From Paraburkholderia ferrariae NBRC 106233 (GTDB lineage: Bacteria; Pseudomonadota; Gammaproteobacteria; Burkholderiales; Burkholderiaceae): a stretch of DNA of 64,000 nucleotides. Positions 1 to 8,606 of this stretch are shown here, in pieces; position 1 is the first letter of the stretch, and each line of letters starts with the position of its first letter. The position numbers and the translations under genes are program-made. The stretch lies in assembly GCF_000685035.1 (NCBI RefSeq), contig NZ_BAYB01000035.1, forward strand, positions 1 through 64,000. The letters run 5' to 3'. The notes below the pieces were generated by a model. That model did not search any database. It saw only the letters and a program-made list of their open reading frames with translations, and was not told the DNA's origin.

Positions 1-66
1 TCCCTGTGAGAGACGAGGCTTCGGCGTTGGTGCGAACAGGGGCGTCGCAGAGGCGCAGCGCAGAAC

Positions 67-91
67 AAAAAGCCGTCCCGAGGGACGGCTT
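67..91 (-). terminator. Intrinsic terminator of the M20 amidohydrolase gene
   Basis: A perfect 10-bp stem (AAGCCGTCCC / GGGACGGCTT at 70-91) with a two-base loop is followed on the minus strand by a short T run (the A tract at 67-70). It lies 26 bases past the stop codon of the minus-strand hydrolase gene and fits as its terminator. Nothing else is visible at positions 1-117. Confidence 0.75.
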
Positions 92-117
92 CTATTCAGT
101 AAAGCAAACTTCTCCGC

Positions 118-1311
118 CTACTTCTTGGCAAGAAATTTCGTCGCCAGGTGCACCCAATACGACGAGCCGACCGGCAACAGTTGATCGTTGAAGTCGTAGC
201 TCGCGTTGTGCAGCATGCACGGGCCGGCCCCGTGGCCCGATTCCCGGTGGCCACCATCACCGTTGCCGAGGAATGCGTAGCAACCGGGCTTCTCGAGCAG
301 CATGAACGAGAAGTCTTCGGCACCCATCGTCGGCTCGACCTTCGCGTCCACGCGATCTTCCCCCACCACCTCGCGCATCACTTCCGCCGCAAATTGCGTC
401 TCCGCGCCGCTGTTCACCGTTGGCGGATAGTTGCGAAGGAACGTCACTTCGACCGAGCAGTCGTAAGCCTCCGCCGTGCTTTCCGCGATCTTGCGCAGAC
501 GCGATTCGATCAGATCGAGCGTTTCCGTCGTGAACGTGCGAACGGTTCCTGCAATCCAGGCCTCGTTCGGCACCACATTCACCGCGTCTCCGGCATGGAT
601 CTGTGTAATCGATAGCACTGCCGTGTCGAGCGGCTTCTTGTTGCGCGTGATGATGCCCTGCAGGCCGTTCGCGATCTGCACGGCCGTGAATACCGGGTCG
701 CGTCCGTTGTGCGGCAGCGCGGCATGCGATCCGACACCCTTGATGTTGATGTGGAATTCATTGCTCGACGCCATGATCGGCCCTTCGGTCACACCGAAGA
801 ACCCCGCCGGCATGCCGGGCCAGTTATGGATGCCGAACACGGCGTCCACGGGAAAGCGCTCGAACAGGCCATCCTTGATCATGGCCTTGGCACCGGCGCC
901 GCCTTCCTCGGCGGGCTGAAAAATGAACACGATGGTTCCGTCGAACTGGCCGTGCTTTGCCAGATACTGCGCGGCGCCGAGCAGCATTGCCGTATGGCCG
1001 TCGTGGCCGCACGCGTGCATTTTGCCGTCGTTGCGGGAGCGGTGTTCGAAAGTATTGAGTTCCTGAATGGGCAGCGCATCCATATCGGCGCGCAGGCCGA
1101 TCGATTTCGGGCCGTTGCCGCGCTTTAGCATGCCGACAACGCCCGTTTTTCCCAGCCCACGATGCACTTCGATACCCCATTCGGCAAGTTTCTGGGCAAC
1201 GAGATCGGCGGTATGGGTTTCTTCGTAGCGTAGTTCGGGATGAGCGTGGATCGTTCGTCGAAGGGTCTGGATTTCGCCCTGGGCGGACTGGATTTCCGGA
1301 ATCAGTTTCAT
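118..1311 (-). CDS. M20 family metallopeptidase / amidohydrolase (hippurate hydrolase-like)
   Basis: A 397-residue zinc-dependent hydrolase that cleaves an amide bond of an N-acyl amino acid or similar substrate, probably in the cytoplasm since no signal peptide is seen. The M20D signature is clear: LRADMDALPI near residue 75, the metal-binding MHACGHDGH, the catalytic glutamates in PAEEGGAGA, and MGAEDFSFM near the C-terminus. The middle third is the dimerisation lid domain. The start MKLIPEIQSA at 1311 is preferred; an upstream ATG at 1368 adds 19 residues unlike the family. It has its own terminator. The exact substrate cannot be read from sequence; hippurate hydrolase, N-acetyl-amino-acid deacetylase and IAA-amino-acid hydrolase are all possible. 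Confidence 0.9.
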   Translation of the reverse strand: MKLIPEIQSAQGEIQTLRRTIHAHPELRYEETHTADLVAQKLAEWGIEVHRGLGKTGVVGMLKRGNGPKSIGLRADMDALPIQELNTFEHRSRNDGKMHACGHDGHTAMLLGAAQYLAKHGQFDGTIVFIFQPAEEGGAGAKAMIKDGLFERFPVDAVFGIHNWPGMPAGFFGVTEGPIMASSNEFHINIKGVGSHAALPHNGRDPVFTAVQIANGLQGIITRNKKPLDTAVLSITQIHAGDAVNVVPNEAWIAGTVRTFTTETLDLIESRLRKIAESTAEAYDCSVEVTFLRNYPPTVNSGAETQFAAEVMREVVGEDRVDAKVEPTMGAEDFSFMLLEKPGCYAFLGNGDGGHRESGHGAGPCMLHNASYDFNDQLLPVGSSYWVHLATKFLAKK

Positions 1312-1480
1312 GGCGAGCTTTGTGTGACAGGTGTGCAGCCGGGAATGAGCCGGCTCTGGACGAACCATTCTACGCCCAACCTTTTTTTTCGCGCCAACTG
1401 TCGGGATGGGCTGTCAGGGCTCGTGCAGAGACAGACTAAAATTGCGGTTACGAACCCACGCTTCACCCGATGGATTGCCG

Positions 1481-3559
1481 ATGAACGCCCCAGCCGAATT
1501 TGCCCGTGCGGTCTGCCCCCACGATTGCCCCGATACCTGCGCGATGCGCGTGACCGTCGAGAACGGCCGCGCGATCAAGGTCACGGGCGACCCCGATCAC
1601 CCTCCCACCCAGGGCGTGCTCTGCACGAAGGTGAGCCGTTATGCGGAGCGGGTCCATCATCCGAAGCGTCTGACGCAGCCGATGAAGCGCGTCGGCCGCA
1701 AGGGCGAGGGGCGTTTCGAGCCGATCAGCTGGGAGGAGGCGTGCGAGATCGCAGCCGCTCGCCTTGGCGAAATCTCCCAGCGTGCGCCCGAAGCGATCGT
1801 GCCTTATAGCTATGCGGGCACCATGGGGCTCGTGCAGGGCGACAGCATCGCCCAGCGCTTTTTCCACAAGCTCGGCGCCTCGCGTCTGGATCGCACCATC
1901 TGTGCCGCCGCAGGCGCGGCCGGGCTGCGCTACACGTACGGCGCAGCGCTCGGCATGCACACGGAGTTCTTTGCCGAAAGCGAAGTGATCCTGATCTGGG
2001 GCGCCAATCCGATTGCTTCGAACCTGCACTTCTGGACACGCGCCCAGGAAGCCAAGCGCCAAGGCGCCACGTTGATCGCCATCGATCCGTACCGTTCGCT
2101 GACCGCCGAAAAGTGCCACCAGCACATCGCGCTGAAGCCCGGCACCGACGGTGCGCTCGCGCTGGGCATGATGCACGTCCTGATCGTGGAAGACCGGCTC
2201 GACCACGACTATATCGCCGCGCACACGCATGGCTACGAAGCTCTCAAGGCGCGCGCACTCACCTACACGCCGGCGCATGTCGCGCAGATCTGCGGGATCG
2301 ACGAGCAGGCGATCGTCGACCTCGCGCGCCTCTATGGCTCCACCCGCAAGGCGGCGATCCGCATGAACTACGGCCTGCAGCGCGTGCGCGGCGGCGGCAA
2401 CGCCGTGCGTGCGATTGCCTGCCTGCCCGCGCTCACGGGTGCGTGGCGCGAACGCGCGGGCGGCGTATTGCTCTCGTCGTCGGGCTGGGCACCCACGGAT
2501 GCCGAGGCGCTCCAGCGCCCCGACCTGATGCCGGGGTGGCCGAAGCAGTTGCCGCGCACGATCAACATGAACCAGATCGGCGATGCGCTGACGCACGCGG
2601 GCGACGCGGCGTTCGGGCCGAAGGTGGAGGCGATCGTCGTCTACAACTCGAATCCGGTGGCGGTCGCGCCCGATTCGGGCAAGGTCGCCGCGGGTTTCGC
2701 ACGCGAGGACCTCTTTACCATCGTGCTGGAGCAGTTCCAGACCGATAGCGCCGATTACGCCGATCTGCTGCTGCCCGCAACGACGCAGCTCGAGCATCTC
2801 GACGTCCACAAGTCGTATGGACACACGCACGTGATGGCGAACCTGCCCGCAATCGCGCCGGTGGGCGAGGCGCGTCCGAATACCGAAATCTTCCGCATGA
2901 TCGCGCGCAAGATGGGCCTGACCGAGCCAGCGCTCTTCGAAAGCGACGACGAGGTCGCGGCCCAGGCCTTCCGCTGGGACGATCCGGCATTGGCCGGCAC
3001 CGACTGGGAGACCCTGAAATCCAGCGGCTGGGTGAAGCTCAAGATTGCCGACGCGCCGTTCGCAAACGGCGGCTTTCGCACGCCGTCGGGCAAGTGCGAG
3101 TTCCACAGCAACGTGCTGGAGCGCGCCGGGCTCGACCCGTTGCCAGACTATCTGCCGCCGTACGAGTCGGCCGACGGCGCCCCCGAACTCGCGGCCCGCT
3201 ATCCGCTTGCGATGATTTCGCCGCCCGCGCGCAACTTCCTGAACAGCACCTTCGTCAATGTCGAAAGCCTGCGTGCGACCGAAGGCGAACCGCACGTGGA
3301 CCTGAATCCTGCCGACGCCGCCCCCCGCGGCATCGAGGACGGCGACAAGGTCCGCATCTTCAACGACCGCGGCACGATGCACGCGCGCGCCCGCGTAAGC
3401 GAACGGGCCCGCGAAGGTCTCGTGGTCGGGCTGTCGATCTGGTGGAAAAAGCTGGCCCCCGATGGCCGCAACGCCAACGAGGTCACGAGCCAGGCGCTGA
3501 CCGACCTGGGCGGATCGGCCACCTTCTACGACTGCCTGGTCGAAGTCGAACGCGCCTGA
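1481..3559 (+). CDS. Molybdopterin-dependent oxidoreductase
   Basis: A 692-residue member of the DMSO reductase superfamily. The N-terminus carries a 4Fe-4S ligand pattern (CPHDCPDTC, then a fourth cysteine in VLCTK), followed by the large molybdopterin-binding domains and a C-terminal dinucleotide-binding domain (about residues 570-690) with the YPLAMISPPARN segment. No twin-arginine signal is present, so the enzyme should be cytoplasmic. It stands alone without electron-transfer subunits, as many proteobacterial paralogues of unknown substrate do. The start MNAPAEFARA fits the family; a longer reading upstream does not. Formate dehydrogenase-like or biotin sulfoxide reductase-like roles cannot be separated here. 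Confidence 0.9.
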   Translation: MNAPAEFARAVCPHDCPDTCAMRVTVENGRAIKVTGDPDHPPTQGVLCTKVSRYAERVHHPKRLTQPMKRVGRKGEGRFEPISWEEACEIAAARLGEISQRAPEAIVPYSYAGTMGLVQGDSIAQRFFHKLGASRLDRTICAAAGAAGLRYTYGAALGMHTEFFAESEVILIWGANPIASNLHFWTRAQEAKRQGATLIAIDPYRSLTAEKCHQHIALKPGTDGALALGMMHVLIVEDRLDHDYIAAHTHGYEALKARALTYTPAHVAQICGIDEQAIVDLARLYGSTRKAAIRMNYGLQRVRGGGNAVRAIACLPALTGAWRERAGGVLLSSSGWAPTDAEALQRPDLMPGWPKQLPRTINMNQIGDALTHAGDAAFGPKVEAIVVYNSNPVAVAPDSGKVAAGFAREDLFTIVLEQFQTDSADYADLLLPATTQLEHLDVHKSYGHTHVMANLPAIAPVGEARPNTEIFRMIARKMGLTEPALFESDDEVAAQAFRWDDPALAGTDWETLKSSGWVKLKIADAPFANGGFRTPSGKCEFHSNVLERAGLDPLPDYLPPYESADGAPELAARYPLAMISPPARNFLNSTFVNVESLRATEGEPHVDLNPADAAPRGIEDGDKVRIFNDRGTMHARARVSERAREGLVVGLSIWWKKLAPDGRNANEVTSQALTDLGGSATFYDCLVEVERA

Positions 3560-3749
3560 TGGTTTCCCCGAGCGCCCGGCGCCGCGCCGGCGGCTGCACC
3601 CGTTTGCGCCTGCGTGCGCCTGCAACGGCGTGTCGCCGGCGTTCGAAGGGCTTCTCTAACTTGCTGATTCACCGGATTAAAGCACCGGGCGTCATGCTAC
3701 GATCCAAGTTTTAGCACGATCATTCGAAAATTGACGGAGGAGACGCCGC

Positions 3750-5423
3750 ATGGAAAAAATCTGGCTGAAATCGTATCCCCCCGGCGTTCCAGCGGAAATC
3801 GACCCGGGGCGCTACGCGTCCATCACGGCGCTGCTCGAAGAGAGTTTCAGCGCCTACCGGACGAAGCCTGCTTTCGCATGCATGGGCAAGTCGATCACCT
3901 ATGGCGAGCTCGACGATCTTTCGCGTCGTCTGGCGGCCTGGTTTCAGTCGCGCGGCATTGCGCGCGGCGCGCGCATCGCCATCATGATGCCGAACGTGCT
4001 GCAATACCCGGTCGCGCTTGCGGCGATCCTGCGCGCAGGCTACGTGGTCGTGAACGTGAACCCGCTTTACACGCCGCGCGAACTCGAACATCAGCTCAAG
4101 GACAGCGGCGCGGAAGCGATCGTCATCCTTGAGAATTTCGCTGCGACGCTCGATGCGGTGATCGCGAACACGGGCATGAAGCACGTCGTGGTCGCGTCGA
4201 TGGGCGACCTGCTGGGCGTGAAGGGCTGCATCGTCAATTTCGTCGTGCGGCGCGTGAAGAAGATGGTGCCCGCGTGGACGCTGCCTGGCCACGTGCGCTT
4301 TAGCGATGCGCTGTCTGCCGGCGCGCGCGCGAGCTTCAAGCCCGTCGAGCAGAAGCCGGAAGATATTGCGTTCCTCCAGTACACGGGGGGCACCACGGGT
4401 GTCTCGAAAGGCGCGACGCTCCTGCATCGCAACCTCATCGCCAACGTGCTGCAGTCGGCCGCCTGGAGCGAGCCGGCGCTTTCGAAGCTGCCGGCCGGCA
4501 TGCAGCCGGTCACGGTTGCGGCGCTCCCGCTCTATCACGTGTTTGCGCTGACCGTCTGCGGGCTGCTCACGATCCGCACGGGCGGCCTCGCGATCCTGAT
4601 TCCGAATCCGCGCGATATCGCGGGCATGATCAAGGAACTCGAAGGCTACGCGATCACGACGTTCCCGGCGGTCAACACGCTGTACAACGCGATCCTGAAT
4701 CATCCGGATTTCGGCAAGCTCGACTTCTCGAAGCTGCTCGTGGCCAACGGCGGCGGCATGGCGGTGCAGGAGGCGGTGGCGAACCGCTGGTTCGAAAAGA
4801 CCCAGACGCCTGTCGTCGAGGGTTATGGCCTGTCCGAAACGTCGCCCTGCGTCACTTGCAACCCGACCACGGCCACGGAATACACGGGAACGATCGGCCT
4901 GCCGCTGCCCTCGACCGAAATCTCGATCCGCGACGACGGGGGCAACGAACTGCCGGTGGGCGAGCCCGGCGAGATCTGCATCCGCGGCCCGCAGGTAATG
5001 GCCGGCTACTGGCAGCGCCCCGAAGAGACCGCCAAGGTCATGACGGCCGACGGCTACTTCAAGTCGGGCGACGTGGGCGTGATGAACACGCGTGGCTACA
5101 TCAAGCTCGTCGATCGCAAGAAGGACATGATTCTCGTCTCAGGCTTCAACGTGTACCCGAACGAGGTCGAAGACGTGGTGGCGAAGCTGCCGGGGGTGTT
5201 CGAGGTGGCGGCCGTGGGCGTGCCCGACCCGCATTCCGGCGAAGCGGTGAAGCTCTTCATCGTGAAGAGGGATCCGGCGTTGACCGACAAGGACGTCTTC
5301 GAATTCTGCAAGACGCAGCTTACGGGGTACAAGCGTCCGAAGATCATCGAATTCCGCACCGATCTGCCGAAGACCAATGTCGGCAAGATCCTGCGGCGCG
5401 AGTTGCGCGACGGCCGCGCCTGA
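3750..5423 (+). CDS. fadD: Long-chain fatty acid--CoA ligase
   Basis: A 557-residue ANL-superfamily adenylating enzyme that activates fatty acids with ATP and CoA for beta-oxidation or lipid synthesis. The AMP-binding motif YTGGTTGVSKGA lies near residue 210, YGLSETSP near 355, the GEICIRGPQVMAGYW region near 410, the hinge aspartate in KSGDVG, and the C-terminal catalytic lysine in TNVGKILRREL. A good Shine-Dalgarno (GGAGGAG) precedes the ATG. The N-terminal LKSYPPGVPAEI matches the beta-proteobacterial FadD family. Monocistronic; an intrinsic terminator follows at 5480-5508. Confidence 0.93.
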   Translation: MEKIWLKSYPPGVPAEIDPGRYASITALLEESFSAYRTKPAFACMGKSITYGELDDLSRRLAAWFQSRGIARGARIAIMMPNVLQYPVALAAILRAGYVVVNVNPLYTPRELEHQLKDSGAEAIVILENFAATLDAVIANTGMKHVVVASMGDLLGVKGCIVNFVVRRVKKMVPAWTLPGHVRFSDALSAGARASFKPVEQKPEDIAFLQYTGGTTGVSKGATLLHRNLIANVLQSAAWSEPALSKLPAGMQPVTVAALPLYHVFALTVCGLLTIRTGGLAILIPNPRDIAGMIKELEGYAITTFPAVNTLYNAILNHPDFGKLDFSKLLVANGGGMAVQEAVANRWFEKTQTPVVEGYGLSETSPCVTCNPTTATEYTGTIGLPLPSTEISIRDDGGNELPVGEPGEICIRGPQVMAGYWQRPEETAKVMTADGYFKSGDVGVMNTRGYIKLVDRKKDMILVSGFNVYPNEVEDVVAKLPGVFEVAAVGVPDPHSGEAVKLFIVKRDPALTDKDVFEFCKTQLTGYKRPKIIEFRTDLPKTNVGKILRRELRDGRA

Positions 5424-5479
5424 GCGGCCCAAAGCCGTGGCGACCTGCAGCGACCATACGTGTGAAGTGTGAAGTCAGA

Positions 5480-5508
5480 GCCTGTCCCGATGGGGCAGGC
5501 TTTTTTTT
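5480..5508 (+). terminator. Intrinsic terminator after fadD
   Basis: A 9-bp stem with one mismatch (GCCTGTCCC / GGGGCAGGC) and a GAT loop is followed by eight T residues, 57 bases after the fadD stop. Confidence 0.85.
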
Positions 5509-5533
5509 GCGCGCGTGATTCCGTGCCGCAAAG

Positions 5534-5558
5534 AAAAAAGGCGCCCGAAGGCGCCTTT
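5534..5558 (-). terminator. Intrinsic terminator of the porin gene
   Basis: On the minus strand, AAAGGCGCC and GGCGCCTTT pair around a TTCG loop and are followed by a T run. It lies just past the porin stop codon. Confidence 0.85.
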
Positions 5559-5580
5559 GAGACTGAAGCGGCTGTTCTTC

Positions 5581-6756
5581 TTAGAACTTGTGGCGGATAC
5601 CGATACGTGCCGTGAACACGTTGTCGTTGCTCGATGCCGAGAGGCCGTTGATCGCGGCGACAGCCGGATCGTTGAGCGAGTTCGTACCCGAAGCGTGCTG
5701 GTACACGCCGACCAGGTAGACGTCGGTGCGCTTGGACAGGAAGTAGTCCGTGCCGAGCGAGTACTGGTAGTACTTCGAACCGTCGTTGCTCGTGCCGTTC
5801 TTGAGCGCGACGCTGTTGCCGTCCGTGTAGTCGAACGCGAAGCCAGCCAGCAGGGCCGGCGTGAACTGGTACTTGAAGTTCGCTTCGACGTTGTTGAACG
5901 TGGCGTTTTCGCCCTGACGATAGATCGTCGCGCCGTTTGCGCCCAGGTCGCGGAAGCTGACGTTCGAGTACGTCAAGCCGAACGTCGCTGCGCCAAACGT
6001 GTACGCGCCGCCTGCGCCGATCACCTGGTAGGTGTTGGCGTTCACGAAGCCCGAGTAAACCGGCGTCGTGACAGCCGATGCCGTCGAGCTCGAGGTGTTG
6101 TTGCCGAACAGGCCGCCGGTGTTCGACGGCGTGCGTGCGTTCAGGTAACCGACACCGAGGGTCAGCGGACCGTTGCTGTAGCCCGCGCCCAACGACCAGA
6201 TCTGGTTCTGCGTGAAGTTGCCAGCCGTGCCGCCGAAGCTGTACGTGCCGCCGAACGTCAGGCCTGCGTAGTTCGCGCTCGTGTACTTGATCGTGTTGTT
6301 GGTGCGGTACGCGTTGTTGAAGTTGTCCAGGTCGCCCGGGTGAGCGGCGATGTAGCCACCCCACTGGTCGCCCACTTCCAGCGGACCGACGTAGTCGACG
6401 ACGGAGTCGTACTGGCGACCCAGCGTGACCGAGCCGTATTGCGAGCTCGACAGGCCGACGTAGGCTTGACGGCCGAACATCAGGCCGCCCTGGCCGAGCT
6501 TGCCGGTGTTCACGTCGAAACCGTTTTCGAGCACGAAGACCGCCTTCAGGCCGCCGCCCAGGTCTTCAGCGCCGCGCAGGCCCCAACGGCTGCCTTGCAG
6601 CACGCCGCTCGACAGGTTGTACAGGTGCTTGCCACCCGAGTTCGTGTTGATGTTGAAACCTTCGTCGATGATGCCGTAAAGCGTGACGCTGCTCTGCGCG
6701 TGAGCAGCACCCGCGAACGCGCCCAGCGCAGCGAGCGCGAGAAGCGACTTCTTCAT
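5581..6756 (-). CDS. Gram-negative outer membrane porin (OmpC/OpcP-like)
   Basis: A 391-residue trimeric general porin of the Burkholderia type. The signal peptide MKKSLLALAALGAFAGAAHA ends at a clear AHA-QS cleavage site, and the mature protein opens with SSVTLYGIIDEGF, the usual first strand. The repeated alternating beta-strand pattern continues to a C-terminal phenylalanine (IGIRHKF), the BAM recognition signal. FVLENGFDVNTGKLGQGG and GRQAYVGLSS are the porin-4 family loop and strand landmarks. GGAGAT precedes the ATG. It stands alone with its own terminator, as this highly expressed gene class usually does. Confidence 0.95.
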   Translation of the reverse strand: MKKSLLALAALGAFAGAAHAQSSVTLYGIIDEGFNINTNSGGKHLYNLSSGVLQGSRWGLRGAEDLGGGLKAVFVLENGFDVNTGKLGQGGLMFGRQAYVGLSSSQYGSVTLGRQYDSVVDYVGPLEVGDQWGGYIAAHPGDLDNFNNAYRTNNTIKYTSANYAGLTFGGTYSFGGTAGNFTQNQIWSLGAGYSNGPLTLGVGYLNARTPSNTGGLFGNNTSSSTASAVTTPVYSGFVNANTYQVIGAGGAYTFGAATFGLTYSNVSFRDLGANGATIYRQGENATFNNVEANFKYQFTPALLAGFAFDYTDGNSVALKNGTSNDGSKYYQYSLGTDYFLSKRTDVYLVGVYQHASGTNSLNDPAVAAINGLSASSNDNVFTARIGIRHKF

Positions 6757-7047
6757 TGATGGATCTCCAGTGTTTGCGAATCTTGTGCGTCTTATAAACG
6801 GAGCCGATTTATTGTCTGACGTTGGCTCCGCCAGCTAACTTCGCGAGAAGTTGCTCGTAATGTAACAAAACGGTTAATCGTGACAAAGGGAAAGCCTGGC
6901 GCCGCTAAGTACCTGTTTCGTTTACACAACATGGTCTAGAATATGCGCCTATCTATCGGCGCTGCCCCTTATTGACGGCAGCCCATTTGTTCCTGTAGTG
7001 CGGAAGACGGCTGCGCCTTGCGCCCGGGCACCGGAAAGGGAGGTTGG

Positions 7048-7770
7048 ATGACGCTTGACGAGTTGATTACCGAATTCGATCGGGGCCTGCGCTCGATAAC
7101 GGGCGTGTCGCGCATGACGCGGCCGATGCCTCAGCCGGCCGCGCAGCCCGAAGCCACGGCTCCGGCTCTCGCTGCCGAGGGCGTGGAATCGGCCGGGTCC
7201 GCTGGGTCTGGGTCCGCCGGGCCCGGGGAGTCTGCGCCGGGCGCGGCAGGCGAACTCACGCCGGCCGAACGCGCGCACGCCGCCGGCCTGATGCGCGTGA
7301 ATCACGTCGGCGAGGTGTGCGCCCAGGCGCTGTATCAGGCGCAAAAGCTCGCTACGCGCTCGCCCACGCTCAAAGCGGCGTTCACCCAGGCGGCGCTCGA
7401 GGAAGAGGACCATCTGGCCTGGACCGCGCGCCGTCTCCAGGCGCTCGACTCGCGCCCGAGCCTGCTCAATCCGCTCTGGTATGCCGGCGCGATGACGATC
7501 GGCCTCCTGGCGGGCCGGTTCGGCGACAAGGTGAGCCTCGGCTTCATGGCCGAGACGGAGCGCCAGGTCGAACATCATCTGGACGGCCACCTCGAAAGCC
7601 TGCCGGCCGCCGATCTGGAGTCGCGTGCCGTGGTCGAGCAGATGCGCATCGACGAGATCGCGCACGCCAGGTCGGCGACGGACGCCGGCGGTATCGAACT
7701 GCCGCTACCCGTGCGTTCGCTCATGCGTGCGGTATCCAAAGTGATGACCCGTACGGCCTACTATATTTAA
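7048..7770 (+). CDS. coq7: 2-polyprenyl-3-methyl-6-methoxy-1,4-benzoquinone monooxygenase (ubiquinone biosynthesis)
   Basis: A 240-residue di-iron hydroxylase that performs the C6 hydroxylation late in ubiquinone synthesis at the inner membrane. The iron ligands are visible as E in RVNHVGEVCAQ, EEEDH near 130, E in MAETERQVEHH and the ExxxH of DEIAHA. The start at 7048 has an AAGGGAGG Shine-Dalgarno. Compared with the usual length of about 205-215 residues, this copy carries an Ala/Gly/Ser/Pro-rich stretch at about residues 27-65 between the N-terminal helix and the catalytic core. That part is probably a disordered linker. Confidence 0.93.
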   Translation: MTLDELITEFDRGLRSITGVSRMTRPMPQPAAQPEATAPALAAEGVESAGSAGSGSAGPGESAPGAAGELTPAERAHAAGLMRVNHVGEVCAQALYQAQKLATRSPTLKAAFTQAALEEEDHLAWTARRLQALDSRPSLLNPLWYAGAMTIGLLAGRFGDKVSLGFMAETERQVEHHLDGHLESLPAADLESRAVVEQMRIDEIAHARSATDAGGIELPLPVRSLMRAVSKVMTRTAYYI

Positions 7771-7777
7771 CCGCTCG

Positions 7778-7806
7778 AGCGGGACGGCGCGGCTCGCCGT
7801 CCCGCT
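7778..7806 (+). terminator. Probable terminator hairpin after coq7
   Basis: A perfect 12-bp stem (AGCGGGACGGCG / CGCCGTCCCGCT) with a 5-base loop begins 7 bases after the coq7 stop. No proper T run follows, so it may act weakly or only stabilise the transcript. Confidence 0.55.
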
Positions 7807-8022
7807 ATTGCTTTCGTTGATTTAGCGCTTCACCCGACCCGCTTTAATCCCCCCGGAATCCCACCGCCCCCGCGTTTTTCGCCAAGCTTTTCACGTATCA
7901 CCTTCACAACCCGCGTTAGCTCATTCATTCATAACGGTTTTTGGCTTTTCGTCTGACTTGAGGAAGTGCCGCTAAGTCCTTGTTCTAACGGATAAATTTC
8001 GTCAAGAAATGGCCTCTCTCCC

Positions 8023-8085
8023 TTGACCCTCGTGGGGCGTTCCTCTAAAGTGGGAGACAGTGTGAGAAAGTGTTTTTTTGTGTGA
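8023..8085 (+). promoter_or_regulatory. dcw cluster promoter with MraZ-type repeats
   Basis: A sigma70-like promoter is visible as TTGACC (8023-8028), a 17-base spacer and TAAAGT (8046-8051). Overlapping the -10 and running downstream are four hexamers at an exact 10-base period: GTGGGA (8050), GTGTGA (8060), GTGTTT (8070) and GTGTGA (8080). MraZ proteins are known to bind tandem TGGGA-like repeats upstream of their own operon, so this is most likely the autoregulatory site. The remaining 7,807-8,022 stretch shows no gene. Confidence 0.7.
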
Positions 8086-8160
8086 TTCCGGGCGCGCATT
8101 CGGGTAAATTCATTTGAATTGGGGCGGGCGGCGAACGACGCCGCGTGAGGGGGAGCAAAA

Positions 8161-8589
8161 GTGTTCCAGGGGGCGTCGGCGCTAACACTCGATGCGAAAG
8201 GACGGATGTCGATTCCGTCGCGCTATCGGGACGCGCTGCAACAACAGGCAGAAGGACGGGTGACGATCACCAAGCACCCGGACGGCTGCCTGTTGCTATT
8301 TCCGCGCCCCGAATGGGAAGTGTTCCGTGCGAAGGTCGCCGCCTTGCCGATGGATGCGCACTGGTGGCGCCGCATCTTTCTCGGCAATGCGTCCGACGTC
8401 GATGTCGACAGCGCGGGCCGCGTGCTCGTCTCCCCTGAATTGCGTCTGGCGGCAGGAATGGAAAAGGAAGTCATGCTGCTTGGCATGGGTAGTCATTTTG
8501 AGTTGTGGGATGCACAGACCTACGCCGCCAAGGAACAGGCGGCGATGGCGCAGGGCATGCCCGACGCCTTGAAGAATTTCACGTTCTGA
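8161..8589 (+). CDS. mraZ: Transcriptional regulator MraZ
   Basis: A 142-residue protein with two AbrB-like swapped-hairpin domains; in E. coli MraZ is a ring-forming DNA-binding repressor of its own operon. MFQGASALTLDAKGRMSIPSR is the classic first repeat and ASDVDVDSAGRVLVSPELR the second. The start codon is GTG, behind a GAGGGGGAG Shine-Dalgarno. It is the first gene of the dcw operon, and the tandem repeats in the promoter at 8050-8085 are its likely target. Confidence 0.96.
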   Translation: MFQGASALTLDAKGRMSIPSRYRDALQQQAEGRVTITKHPDGCLLLFPRPEWEVFRAKVAALPMDAHWWRRIFLGNASDVDVDSAGRVLVSPELRLAAGMEKEVMLLGMGSHFELWDAQTYAAKEQAAMAQGMPDALKNFTF

Positions 8590-8606
8590 TCGCGGGTGAA
8601 CGAGCT

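Noticed and set aside
1463..3625. 720-codon open frame on the minus strand opposite the molybdopterin oxidoreductase
   Set aside because: Arg/Val/His-rich composition with no domain, created by GC-rich third positions of the real plus-strand gene.
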